A stretch of 27,656 bases of DNA, taken from contig CANUCM010000113.1 of the NCBI GenBank assembly GCA_947856675.1, forward strand, positions 1-27,656. The letters run 5' to 3'. How positions within the stretch are numbered: position 1 is the stretch's first letter; every line of letters begins with the position of its first letter. The notes beneath the pieces are model-generated. The model was not told where the DNA came from and made no database searches. It was given only the letters and a program-made list of their open reading frames with translations. Made by a program: the position numbers and the translations under genes. Below, piece after piece: positions 7,311 to 15,372 of this stretch. This DNA is from an uncultured Clostridia bacterium (GTDB lineage: Bacteria > Bacillota > Clostridia > Oscillospirales > Butyricicoccaceae).

Positions 7311-9522
7311 TGCCCAGCATCTCCCGTATGCGCCGGCGCAGCGCGCTGTACCGGCGCGTCTTCTTATCCGAGACCACCATTTTTTCCACCGTTTCCTCGT
7401 TCCCCACCAAAACCAGAAGCTGCCGCGCACGCGTGACCGCCGTATAAAACAGGCTTCGGTTCAAAAGCCGTTCCGGTGCGCGCACCGCGGGAAAAATCAC
7501 CGCCGGATATTCACTGCCCTGCGATTTATGCGCCGTTATGGCATAGGCAAGCTCAAGCTGTGACAGCTCGTCAAAGGAGTAATCAGCGTCACGGTCTTCA
7601 AAGCGCACAGTCAAAACCCGCGCAGCGGGATCGACCATCACAATCTGCCCCGCATCGCCGTTATACACTCCGCTCCCCATTTCCGGCGGATCAAAGCGGC
7701 GCCACAGCAAATCATAGTTGTTGCGCACCTGCATGACCCGGTCACCCAGCCGGAACACCGACGGGCCGAAATGCGCCTCCGGCTTATGTGCCGAAGGCGG
7801 GTTGAGCGCCTGCTGCAGTATACGGTTTAAATTTTCCGTCCCGCACGCCATCTGTCTTGACGGGCAGATAACCTGCACATCGGCCGGATCGATGCCGAAA
7901 CGGGCGGGAATCCGCTCGGTGATCAGCGATGTGACCGCACGCACGGCAGCTTCCTCCGTACGGACGCCCGCGAAATAAAAATCTCCCCGGTTTTTGTGCA
8001 CATCGGGCATCAGCCCCTGATTGATCCGGTGCGCGCTGACAACAATGTCGCTGTCCTGCGCCTGGCGGAAAATTTCTGTCAGCCGCACCGCCGGCACGCA
8101 GCCGCTGGCCAGAAGATCCGCAAAAAAGCTGCCCGGGCCGACCGGCGGCAGCTGATCCGCGTCGCCGACCAGTACCAGCCGGGTATGCGGCTTCATCGCA
8201 CGCAGCAGCGACGCCGCCAGCATGAGATCCAGCATGGAGCTTTCATCCACGATAACGACGTCTGTGTCCAGCGGATTGCTCTCGCAGCGTTTAAACCGCA
8301 AAAGCCCGCTTTCGGCGTCAAGCCCCGCCTCCAAAAGCCGGTGCAGCGTCCGGCTTTCGCGCCCGGTCAGCTCACTCATCCGCTTGGCCGCACGCCCCGT
8401 CGGCGCACACAGACTGGCGCGCAGACCCGCGCTTTCTATCAAATCGATCATGGTCAGCAGCGCGGTGGTTTTTCCCGTGCCGGGGCCGCCCGTAATGACG
8501 GAAATGCCGCTTTCGAAACACAGGCACATCGCCCGTTTCTGGCCTTCGGCATAACGGATATTTTTTTCTTTTTCATATTTTTTAATGCGCCGGGCCAAAT
8601 CCCCCGGCGGGTGCAGGCGCATGCTGCGCAGCCTGGCCGTTTCCGAAGCCAGGAAGCATTCGCAGCGGTACAAGGGCTCCAGATAACAGACCGTTCGCTC
8701 CCCCATGCGCTCGCAGACAATGTCCCCGCGCTCACGAAGCGCTTCCAGCCGCTGTGCCACCTCCTGTGCCGTATCCTCCCCGCACAGCTGAACCGTCACC
8801 GGCAGCAGCTTGTCCATGGGAATAAAGGCGTGGCCGTTTTGCATGTTAAACCGAAGCTCATACAGCAGCGCCGCGTCCAGCCGCACTGAACTCGCCGCCC
8901 CAATGCCCAAATCGGCCGCCAGCTCATCCGCCCGGCCAAACGGCAGCCCAAACTGCTCGGCACATAAAATATACGGGTTCTTCTCCAGCATGGGCACCGC
9001 CTGCTCGCCCCACAGCCGCAAAAGCCCCGCAGCAAAAAAAACCGGCAGGTCGTGGCGTGCCAAAAACTCGACCACGGCGCGCATGGCGCTCACCCGCAAA
9101 AACGATTGCCCGATTTCCCGTGCGCGCGCCGCCGTAATCCCCCGCACCTGCTGCAAAAGCTCGGGGTGTTCGGCCATGACCTCAAAGGTTTCTTCGCCAA
9201 AGCGATCGACGATGGCCCGCGCCGTTTTGGGGCCCACCCCCTTGATGACGTGGGAAGCCAGGTATTCATAAATCCCCATGTGCCCCTTCGGCATATGGCG
9301 CTCGTAGCTCTGCACGGAAAACTGACTCCCATGCTGAGGGTGCACGACCATTGTCCCCAACGCCTCTATGCGTTCGCCCGCCCCCAAAAACGGCATAATG
9401 CCCACGATGGTCAGCTGGCTGCCATCGTCGAGCATTATTCTTGCCACCGCATAGCCGCTCTCATCATTTTTATAAATGAGCGACAAAACGGTTCCTTCAA
9501 TTTTGACAAGATCGCGCGTCAT
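7300..9522 (-). CDS. recD2: SF1B DNA helicase RecD2 (RecD-like ATPase)
   Basis: This 740-residue protein has the RecD2 layout: an N-terminal OB-like region, helix-hairpin-helix segments at about residues 90-140 (SHVIKGVGPKTARAIVDRFG, then a second copy), Walker A GGPGTGKT at 345-352, Walker B VVIVDESSM ending near 430, motif III VLVGDADQLPPVGPGSF near 451-466, and C-terminal helicase motifs ITAHKSQGSEYPAVIFPA and SLFYTAVTRARQ. It unwinds DNA 5' to 3' and acts in repair without RecBC. The ATG at 9520-9522 has AGGAG seven bases ahead; 25 further in-frame codons upstream lie inside the preceding small gene and are unlikely to be translated. It overlaps the upstream gene by 26 bases and comFC by 11. 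Confidence 0.96.
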   Translation of the reverse strand: MTRDLVKIEGTVLSLIYKNDESGYAVARIMLDDGSQLTIVGIMPFLGAGERIEALGTMVVHPQHGSQFSVQSYERHMPKGHMGIYEYLASHVIKGVGPKTARAIVDRFGEETFEVMAEHPELLQQVRGITAARAREIGQSFLRVSAMRAVVEFLARHDLPVFFAAGLLRLWGEQAVPMLEKNPYILCAEQFGLPFGRADELAADLGIGAASSVRLDAALLYELRFNMQNGHAFIPMDKLLPVTVQLCGEDTAQEVAQRLEALRERGDIVCERMGERTVCYLEPLYRCECFLASETARLRSMRLHPPGDLARRIKKYEKEKNIRYAEGQKRAMCLCFESGISVITGGPGTGKTTALLTMIDLIESAGLRASLCAPTGRAAKRMSELTGRESRTLHRLLEAGLDAESGLLRFKRCESNPLDTDVVIVDESSMLDLMLAASLLRAMKPHTRLVLVGDADQLPPVGPGSFFADLLASGCVPAVRLTEIFRQAQDSDIVVSAHRINQGLMPDVHKNRGDFYFAGVRTEEAAVRAVTSLITERIPARFGIDPADVQVICPSRQMACGTENLNRILQQALNPPSAHKPEAHFGPSVFRLGDRVMQVRNNYDLLWRRFDPPEMGSGVYNGDAGQIVMVDPAARVLTVRFEDRDADYSFDELSQLELAYAITAHKSQGSEYPAVIFPAVRAPERLLNRSLFYTAVTRARQLLVLVGNEETVEKMVVSDKKTRRYSALRRRIREMLGNEG

Positions 9523-9784
9523 CCCACATCTCCTGTTGATCACCGCCGTATTCGCATACGCGCAGCCCGGGAAAATACCGGCGGCGGATTTCTTCACAGG
9601 CGCATTCTATGTACTGCAGCTGCTCCCTCTGCGGCCTGCGTCCGGGCACAAGAAGCATCGGAAAGGCTTCCCCGCCCCGGCCGGCACGCCCGAGAATCCA
9701 CAGCCAGAGCTCCCGCACCAAAACGGCAAGGCCCACGGCCGCCAGCGTGTATACAATGGTTTCCGCCTGAAAGCTGTATGTCAT
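9497..9784 (-). CDS. Small single-helix membrane protein of unknown function
   Basis: This 95-residue frame has AGGAGG eight bases before its ATG and fills the space between the exporter gene and recD2, overlapping recD2 by 26 bases. The N-terminus (about residues 8-32, YTLAAVGLAVLVRELWLWIL) forms one likely membrane helix. The rest is a polar, charged cytoplasmic tail with two cysteines close together (YIECACEEI), a basic patch (GRRPQREQ) and an acidic C-terminus. No family is recognised. The good ribosome binding site, the overlap and the codon use like its neighbours support a real gene. Confidence 0.7.
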   Translation of the reverse strand: MTYSFQAETIVYTLAAVGLAVLVRELWLWILGRAGRGGEAFPMLLVPGRRPQREQLQYIECACEEIRRRYFPGLRVCEYGGDQQEMWDDARSCQN

Positions 9785-9839
9785 TGCGCATCCCTCCTGC
9801 CTCAGCCTATGCCGTCCGGAAGGAATGCGTGCGCGAAAG

Positions 9840-10349
9840 TTAAAAAAGTCCGTAAGCCAGCGCCGTCATGATGCCGCCGGCCGCCAAAACGCCGAGAAAA
9901 ATACTGAGCAGCGCCGATTTCAGCCGCATGTTGAGCGCACCGGCCACCAGCGACCCCGTCCATGCGCCCGTGCCCGGCAGCGGGATCATGACAAGCAGAA
10001 ACAGGCCGAGCGAGCGGTACTTTTTCACCGTTTCCGCCTTGCGCCCCAGCCTTTGATCCACGCGGCACACAAGCCCTTTCAAAATCCCGCGGCGCAAAAA
10101 GCCGAAAATCCGGCGCCCAAACAGTACAAGCACCGGGACGGGCAGCATATTTCCCGTCACGCACAGCCCATAAGCCTCCGGCCACGGCACGTCCATCAGC
10201 GCTGCCGCCGGAATGCCGCCGCGCAGTTCCACTACGGGCAGCATTGAAATAAGCAGCAGGTAGACGGCACGTCCCCACGCCGTTGCATGCAAAGCAGTCA
10301 GCACAAGCCATATCCTCCGTTCCGCTGCGAAAACAGCAGGGGGGATCAT
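9840..10349 (-). CDS. Small multidrug export family membrane protein (COG2426)
   Basis: This 169-residue hydrophobic protein contains the signature of the 'putative small multi-drug export protein' family: LPVVELRGGIPAAAL near residues 37-51, a following long helix with GNMLPVPVLVLFGRRIFGFL, and FLLVMIPLPGTGAWTGSLVAGAL near residues 117-139. Four or five membrane segments are visible. The transported substrate is unknown, and the name is historical. The chosen ATG at 10347-10349 has GGGGGAGG five bases ahead; the frame also extends 16 codons upstream into the end of cysS, but that start has no ribosome site. It sits between cysS and the small membrane protein in the same transcript. Confidence 0.85.
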   Translation of the reverse strand: MIPPAVFAAERRIWLVLTALHATAWGRAVYLLLISMLPVVELRGGIPAAALMDVPWPEAYGLCVTGNMLPVPVLVLFGRRIFGFLRRGILKGLVCRVDQRLGRKAETVKKYRSLGLFLLVMIPLPGTGAWTGSLVAGALNMRLKSALLSIFLGVLAAGGIMTALAYGLF

Positions 10350-10381
10350 CGTACCTCCCCCTGCCAAAACCGCCTGCGCTG

Positions 10382-11785
10382 TCAGGCGCGGTGCCATTTT
10401 ACGCCCTGCGGCGTGTCTTCCAGAACAATTCCCCGCGCCTTCAGCTCGTCGCGGATGCGATCGGCTTCCTTAAAGTCCTTGCTTTTGCGGGCACATTGCC
10501 GCTTCTCGATGAGCGCTTCGATTTCCGCATCCTCCTGCGCGTTGCCCGTTTCGGGTTTTTCAATGCCGAGCACCCCGCACAGCTCGCGCAGCATGGCCAG
10601 CGCCGCCTGTGCATATGCGCGCGTGACCCCGGCTTTGCCTGCCACCGTGTTGACCGCACGCACCAGCTCAAAAATGACCGAAACGGCATCAGCCGTGTTG
10701 AGATCGTCGTCCATCGCTTCGCAGAAGCGGCTGCGCCAACCGTCAAAGCCCTGGACGCTGTCCGCTTCCTCTTTGCTCATTTCGCCCGGAGCGCCGTTTT
10801 CACTCAAAAACCGCACATTGTCCAGCGCCGAATAAATCCGGGTCAGGCCCGCCCGCGCCTGTTCGAGAGACTCACGCGAGTAATTGAGCGGGCTGCGGTA
10901 ATGCGCCGAAAGCATGAAAAACCGGATGGCGTCATAGCCGTAGGTGGCCGCCGCATCACGGACAGTGAAGAAATTGCCCAGGGATTTTGACATTTTCTGG
11001 TTGTCGATGTTCAAAAACGCATTGTGCATCCAGTAATGGGCAAAGGGCTTGCCGCTTGAGGCCTCGCTCTGGGCGATTTCGTTTTCATGATGCGGGAAGC
11101 ACAGGTCAATGCCGCCCGAATGGATGTCAATGGTTTCGCCCAGATAGCGCCGCGCCATGGCCGAGCACTCAATGTGCCAGCCGGGACGGCCCTTGCCCCA
11201 GGGCGAATCCCAGCTGGGCTCGCCCGGCTTGGCCGCTTTCCACAGCGCAAAATCCATCGGATCTTCCTTGTGCTCGGACACATCGATGCGCGCGCCCGCC
11301 TCCAGCTCCTCCAGCGGCTGGTGCGACAGCTTTCCGTATTCCGCAAAAGCCCGCGTACGGTAATACACGTCGCCCGCGCTCTCGTAGGCATAGCCCTTTT
11401 CCACGAGCGTTTTGACAATGTCTATGATTTCGTCAATGTTTTCCGTCGCCCTGGGGTGCACCGTCGCCGGCTTGACCCCCAGGCCGCCCGCATCGACAAA
11501 GTATTCCTTGATATACCGCTCGGCGATGACGTCGTAGGTCACGCCTTCCTCGTTGGCTTTTTTGATGACCTTGTCGTCGATGTCGGTAAAGTTCTGCACA
11601 AAGGTCACCTGCATGCCGCGGTACTCAAAATACCGGCGCAGCACGTCAAACATGATAAACGGCCTGGCGTTTCCGATGTGAAAATAGTTGTATACCGTCG
11701 GGCCGCAGGAGTACATCTTGACTTTTCCGGGCTCGATAGGGACAAATTCTTCTTTTTTGCGCGTCAGTGTATTGTAAACTCGCAT
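10382..11785 (-). CDS. cysS: Cysteinyl-tRNA synthetase
   Basis: This 467-residue class I synthetase charges tRNA-Cys. The ATP signatures are HIGN at residues 36-39 and KMSKS at 264-268. The zinc ligands that read the cysteine thiol are present: Cys27 in YSCGPTVYN, Cys207 in GWHIECSAM, and His232/Glu236 in LCFPHHENEIAQ. The C-terminal anticodon-binding region ends in EADRIRDELKARGIVLEDTPQGVKW. Length and all motifs are normal. It starts only two bases after the pgsA stop, so there is no room for a T-box leader, unlike many Firmicutes cysS genes; expression must follow the operon. Confidence 0.98.
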   Translation of the reverse strand: MRVYNTLTRKKEEFVPIEPGKVKMYSCGPTVYNYFHIGNARPFIMFDVLRRYFEYRGMQVTFVQNFTDIDDKVIKKANEEGVTYDVIAERYIKEYFVDAGGLGVKPATVHPRATENIDEIIDIVKTLVEKGYAYESAGDVYYRTRAFAEYGKLSHQPLEELEAGARIDVSEHKEDPMDFALWKAAKPGEPSWDSPWGKGRPGWHIECSAMARRYLGETIDIHSGGIDLCFPHHENEIAQSEASSGKPFAHYWMHNAFLNIDNQKMSKSLGNFFTVRDAAATYGYDAIRFFMLSAHYRSPLNYSRESLEQARAGLTRIYSALDNVRFLSENGAPGEMSKEEADSVQGFDGWRSRFCEAMDDDLNTADAVSVIFELVRAVNTVAGKAGVTRAYAQAALAMLRELCGVLGIEKPETGNAQEDAEIEALIEKRQCARKSKDFKEADRIRDELKARGIVLEDTPQGVKWHRA

Positions 11786-11787
11786 GT

Positions 11788-12336
11788 TTATTTCTCCTTT
11801 TTGGAAACGCCGTCGCGCACGACAGCGAAGTTGTCTTTAATATAAATAACACCGGAAACCACGGCGGTCACGGACATGACGACAGTGCACAGCGGCACCA
11901 TCCAGGAAAACAGAGTGCCTGCGCCCGCCAGCAGCAGAAGGATACACACCATGTGCGAAAAGGTTTTGATTTTGCCCCAAATCGACGCCTGGATGACAAC
12001 CCCCTGTGACGCGGCCACCATGCGCAGCGACGACACCACCAGCTCGCGGGCCAGGATCAGCATACAGGCCCACGCGGGCATGCGGCCGTCCGCCACAAAA
12101 ATCAAAAGCGCAGCAAAAACCAGAAGCTTGTCGGCCAGCGGGTCGACAAACTTGCCGAAGTTGCTGACCTGGTTATATTTTCGGGCGATGTGTCCGTCAA
12201 TCCCGTCGGTCAGGCTGGCCAGGGCGAACACGCCCAGCGCCGCCCACTGCGCCCACCCCTGCGAAAGCGAGGCAAGCACCATGAAAACCGGTATGAGCGC
12301 GATGCGCGCCAGCGTAATTTTATTGGCAGTCGTCAT
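11788..12336 (-). CDS. pgsA: CDP-diacylglycerol--glycerol-3-phosphate 3-phosphatidyltransferase
   Basis: This 182-residue integral membrane enzyme makes phosphatidylglycerol phosphate, the precursor of phosphatidylglycerol and cardiolipin. The CDP-alcohol phosphatidyltransferase motif is complete, DGIDGHIAR followed by GKFVDPLADK (about residues 45-69), with its four metal-binding aspartates. The chosen ATG (12334-12336) has GGAGG seven bases ahead; another in-frame ATG two codons earlier would sit almost on top of that ribosome site. It follows rimO after two bases, and cysS follows after two more. Confidence 0.95.
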   Translation of the reverse strand: MTTANKITLARIALIPVFMVLASLSQGWAQWAALGVFALASLTDGIDGHIARKYNQVSNFGKFVDPLADKLLVFAALLIFVADGRMPAWACMLILARELVVSSLRMVAASQGVVIQASIWGKIKTFSHMVCILLLLAGAGTLFSWMVPLCTVVMSVTAVVSGVIYIKDNFAVVRDGVSKKEK

Positions 12337-12338
12337 AC

Positions 12339-13676
12339 TCATCCCTCCACTTTTTCACCGAACAGCTCGCAGCCCGCAGCATCCAGGATGCGCACGCGGA
12401 CAAACTCCCCTTCCGGCACCGGCTCTTCAAAAAACACCACGCCGTCCACATCAGGAGAATCCATATAGGTGCGCCCGTACTGCCGGCCTTCCTCATCCGT
12501 CCCGCAGCACAGAACCTCCAGCTCCTGCCCCACAAGCGCCGCAGAACACTCGTTCATGATATTCTGCTGCAGGGCGAACACCTCTGCCCTGCGCCGCTCC
12601 TTGGTTTCTTCATCGATTTGCCCGGGCATGCCCGCTGCGGGGGCGCCTTCCTCCGGCGAAAAGGCAAACACGCCGGCGCGTTCCAGGCGGTATTCCCGCA
12701 AAAAGTCGCACAGCTCGGAAAACTCCTCCTCCGTCTCACCCGGAAAGCCCACAATCAGGCTTGTGCGGATGACGGCGTCGGGCATGCGGCTGCGGATGGC
12801 GCGAATTCTTTCCCGCACCAGCGCTCCGTCGCCGCGGCGGTTCATGTCGCGCAGCACACGATCGCTGATGTGCTGCATGGGGATGTCGAAATAATGCAGG
12901 ATTTTCGGATTTTTTTCCATCACGTCCAGCAAGCAGTCATCCAGCTCATCGGGATACAGGTAGTGCAGCCGTATCCAGTGTATTCCGTCAATGGCACACA
13001 GTTTCTCAAGCAGCGTATGCAGACATCGCCTGCCGTACAGATCGGTTCCATAGCGGGAGATGTCCTGCGCGACAACCAGCAGTTCCCGGCAGCCGCCCTC
13101 GGCCAGCAGCCGTGCCTCCTCAACCAGCTCTTCCATGGGCCGGCTCCTGTACGCGCCGCGGATCATGGGAATGACACAGTAGGCACAGCGGTTGTCACAG
13201 CCCTCGGCAATGCGCAGATAGGCGGAATACGCGGGCGTCAGCAGATCGCGGCCGCCGCCCTGCTCCGCCGTTTCGTTGGGGGCAAACCACTCACGCTGCC
13301 CGCCTTCCAGCGCAGCCTGCACGGCCTTTGCGATGTCCGCCACACTGCCCGTTCCGACCGCCGCATCCACCTCCGGAAGCTCTTTGAGAAACTCGCCCTG
13401 AAACCGCTGCGGCAAACAGCCCGCCGCCACAATGGCCCGCAGACTGCCCTGCGCCTTCAGCTGCCCGAGCCGCAGAAGAATGCCGATGGCCTCTTCCTGC
13501 GCCGACTGGATAAAGCCGCAGGTATTGACGACCGCCGCGTCGGCCTGCTCCGGCTCATCGACGATTTCCATGCCGCACTCGCGCAGCGTGTGCAGCATAT
13601 GTTCCGAATCCACCAGGTTTTTGGCACAGCCCAGCGGCACAAAAAAGACTTTGGTTTTATCCTTGCCGTGCATCAC
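12339..13676 (-). CDS. rimO: Ribosomal protein S12 methylthiotransferase RimO
   Basis: This 445-residue radical-SAM enzyme adds a methylthio group to a conserved aspartate of ribosomal protein S12. The N-terminal cluster cysteines are Cys17 (PLGCAKNLVDSE), Cys53 (NTCGFI) and Cys87 (AGCLPQ); the radical-SAM triad is Cys160, Cys164 and Cys167 in EGCDNRCAYCVIP. The phrase GCAKNLVDSE is diagnostic of RimO rather than MiaB, and a TRAM domain closes the protein. The first codon is a GTG that overlaps the recX stop (GTGA); an ATG one codon later is also possible. The gene is coupled to recX upstream and abuts pgsA downstream. Confidence 0.96.
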   Translation of the reverse strand: MMHGKDKTKVFFVPLGCAKNLVDSEHMLHTLRECGMEIVDEPEQADAAVVNTCGFIQSAQEEAIGILLRLGQLKAQGSLRAIVAAGCLPQRFQGEFLKELPEVDAAVGTGSVADIAKAVQAALEGGQREWFAPNETAEQGGGRDLLTPAYSAYLRIAEGCDNRCAYCVIPMIRGAYRSRPMEELVEEARLLAEGGCRELLVVAQDISRYGTDLYGRRCLHTLLEKLCAIDGIHWIRLHYLYPDELDDCLLDVMEKNPKILHYFDIPMQHISDRVLRDMNRRGDGALVRERIRAIRSRMPDAVIRTSLIVGFPGETEEEFSELCDFLREYRLERAGVFAFSPEEGAPAAGMPGQIDEETKERRRAEVFALQQNIMNECSAALVGQELEVLCCGTDEEGRQYGRTYMDSPDVDGVVFFEEPVPEGEFVRVRILDAAGCELFGEKVEG

Positions 13677-14140
13677 AGTTCTTCTCCCATTTCTTCCAAA
13701 ACGCCCCGAAGGGCTTCATTGATTTCATCCCAGGAAAACCCCCGGCGAAACAGCGCGTCCGACACACGGCGTATTGCCGCCCTGTCCGTCGGATCTCCGC
13801 CCAGACGGCTTTTGATAAACCGCTCAAGACGCACAGTATCCGGCTCAAACTCGGAAAGCGCCGCTTCGGCGCATTCCTCCGGCACGCCCCGGGCCCGAAG
13901 CTCGCGCCGCACACGGCCCGCGCCCCAGCCCTTGTTCCTGCCGCTGCGGCACACAAGGCGCGCATACTCCGCGTCGTCAAGCATGCCCATTTCACGCAGC
14001 CGGCCGACGGCATACTGCGCATCGCTCTGCGCAATGCCCTTTTCCAGCAGCCGGCTGTACAGCCCCGCACAGCTGTACGGGCGCATGCCCAGCACGGCAG
14101 CGGCGCGCTCCAGCGCTTTTTTCTGCGAAGCCTCGCTCAT
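13673..14140 (-). CDS. recX: Regulatory protein RecX
   Basis: This 155-residue helical protein has the three-repeat RecX layout: RPYSCAGLYSRLLEKGI near residues 20-36, then RLREMGMLDDAEYARLVCRS, RNKGWGAGRVRRELRARGV, and a final repeat ending in LFRRGFSWDEINEAL. RecX binds RecA filaments and limits their growth and activity. It begins five bases after the recA stop, the classic recA-recX arrangement, and so shares the LexA-controlled recA promoter. Its stop overlaps the rimO start. Confidence 0.92.
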   Translation of the reverse strand: MSEASQKKALERAAAVLGMRPYSCAGLYSRLLEKGIAQSDAQYAVGRLREMGMLDDAEYARLVCRSGRNKGWGAGRVRRELRARGVPEECAEAALSEFEPDTVRLERFIKSRLGGDPTDRAAIRRVSDALFRRGFSWDEINEALRGVLEEMGEEL

Positions 14141-14145
14141 CGCCC

Positions 14146-15261
14146 TTACTGCTCGTCGTCCTCAAAGTCGTCGGCAAACACCTCGATGCCCGCCGGCGCC
14201 GCAGGGCGCGCCGGGCGCTCGGCCTTTGCCGCAGCCTTTCCCCGGGCCGGAGCCGCAGCAGGCGCCTGCTCGCCGCTTTTGCCCGTCAGCCTGTCTTTGA
14301 TTTCCTTTTCCAGCGCCTCGGCAATGTCGGGATGCTCTTTAAAATACAGCTTGGCCGCCTCACGGCCCTGGCCGATGCGCGTTTCGCCCATCGAGAACCA
14401 CGACCCGGACTTCTGCACAAAGCCCAGCTCGGTGCCCATATCGACCAGCTCGCCCGTTTTGGAAATTCCCTCGCCGTACATGATGTCAAACTCCGCCTCT
14501 TTAAAGGGCGGGGCGATTTTATTTTTTACCACCTTGGCCTTGGTGCGGCTGCCCATGAGCACCGTCCCGTTTTTAATGTGTTCCTTGCGGCGGATCTCAA
14601 TGCGCACGCTGGCGTAAAACTTGAGCGCCCGGCCGCCCGTCGTCACTTCGGGGTTTCCGTATACCACGCCGATTTTTTCGCGCAGCTGGTTGATAAACAC
14701 CACAACGCAGTTGGATTTGGAAATGGCGCCGGCCAGCTTGCGCAGCGCCTGCGACATCAGCCGCGCCTGCAGCCCGACAAAGCTGTCGCCCATGTCGCCC
14801 TCGATTTCGGCGCGCGGCACGAGCGCAGCCACCGAGTCGACGACCAGCACGTCGATGGCGCCCGAACGCACCAGCGCTTCGGCGATTTCCAGCGCCTGCT
14901 CGCCCGTATCGGGCTGGGATACCAGCAGGCTGTCGGTATCGACGCCCAGCGCCTTGGCGTACACCGGATCAAGCGCATGCTCCGCATCCACAAAAGCGGC
15001 TTCACCGCCCGCCTTCTGCGCCGAAGCCACGATGTGCAGCGCAATGGTCGTCTTGCCCGAGCTTTCCGGCCCGTAAATCTCAATGATGCGCCCGCGGGGC
15101 ACGCCGCCGATACCGAGCGCCACATCCAGTGCAAGCGAACCGGTCGAGATGGCCTCCACATTCATCGCGGCATTTTCGCCCAGACGCATGACCGCGCCCT
15201 TTCCAAACTGCTTTTCCAGCTGCTGAAGCGCCGTTTCCAGCGCTTTCTGTTTATCCAGCAT
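14146..15261 (-). CDS. recA: Recombinase RecA
   Basis: This 371-residue protein catalyses strand exchange and stimulates LexA self-cleavage. Visible are the N-terminal MLDKQKALETALQQLEKQFG, Walker A GPESSGKT (64-71), Walker B LVVDSVAAL, loop L1 EGDMGDSFVGLQARLMSQAL, and loop L2 with INQLREKIGVVYGNPEVTTG. The C-terminal tail is long and rich in Ala, Pro and Lys and ends in acidic residues (DDFEDDEQ), typical of clostridial RecA. The gene has its own promoter overlapped by a LexA box and starts a long co-directional run through recX, rimO and pgsA. Confidence 0.99.
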   Translation of the reverse strand: MLDKQKALETALQQLEKQFGKGAVMRLGENAAMNVEAISTGSLALDVALGIGGVPRGRIIEIYGPESSGKTTIALHIVASAQKAGGEAAFVDAEHALDPVYAKALGVDTDSLLVSQPDTGEQALEIAEALVRSGAIDVLVVDSVAALVPRAEIEGDMGDSFVGLQARLMSQALRKLAGAISKSNCVVVFINQLREKIGVVYGNPEVTTGGRALKFYASVRIEIRRKEHIKNGTVLMGSRTKAKVVKNKIAPPFKEAEFDIMYGEGISKTGELVDMGTELGFVQKSGSWFSMGETRIGQGREAAKLYFKEHPDIAEALEKEIKDRLTGKSGEQAPAAAPARGKAAAKAERPARPAAPAGIEVFADDFEDDEQ

Positions 15262-15330
15262 ATCTTACGACCCCTTTTTATCAAGCTGCGTGAAACGGCT
15301 GTTTTTCCGGCCGCCCGCGCATTTCATTTT

Positions 15331-15359
15331 ATTATACAGGAAAACGTCCCATGACGCAA
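15331..15359 (-). promoter_or_regulatory. recA promoter
   Basis: On the minus strand TATAAT (15331-15336, perfect) lies 17 bases downstream of TTGCGT (15354-15359, three of six matches). Transcription would start near 15324, leaving a leader of about 62 bases before the recA ATG. The weak -35 box overlaps the LexA site, as expected for a repressible SOS promoter. Confidence 0.75.
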
Positions 15360-15369
15360 CATTTGTTCG
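15356..15369 (-). promoter_or_regulatory. LexA (SOS) box at the recA promoter
   Basis: The minus-strand sequence CGAACAAATGTTGC matches the Bacillus/Firmicutes LexA consensus CGAACRNRYGTTYC at 13 of 14 positions (one mismatch, G for Y). It overlaps the -35 box, where LexA binding would block RNA polymerase. It lies just beyond the prmC stop codon, so prmC itself is not controlled by it. Confidence 0.85.
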
Positions 15370-15372
15370 TTT

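Noticed and set aside
9523..9597. RecD2 starting 25 codons further upstream
   Set aside because: Those codons overlap the small membrane protein gene and add nothing conserved; AGGAG precedes the ATG at 9522.
11786..11787. T-box leader before cysS
   Set aside because: There are only two bases between pgsA and cysS, and no specifier stem or T-box sequence is seen near.
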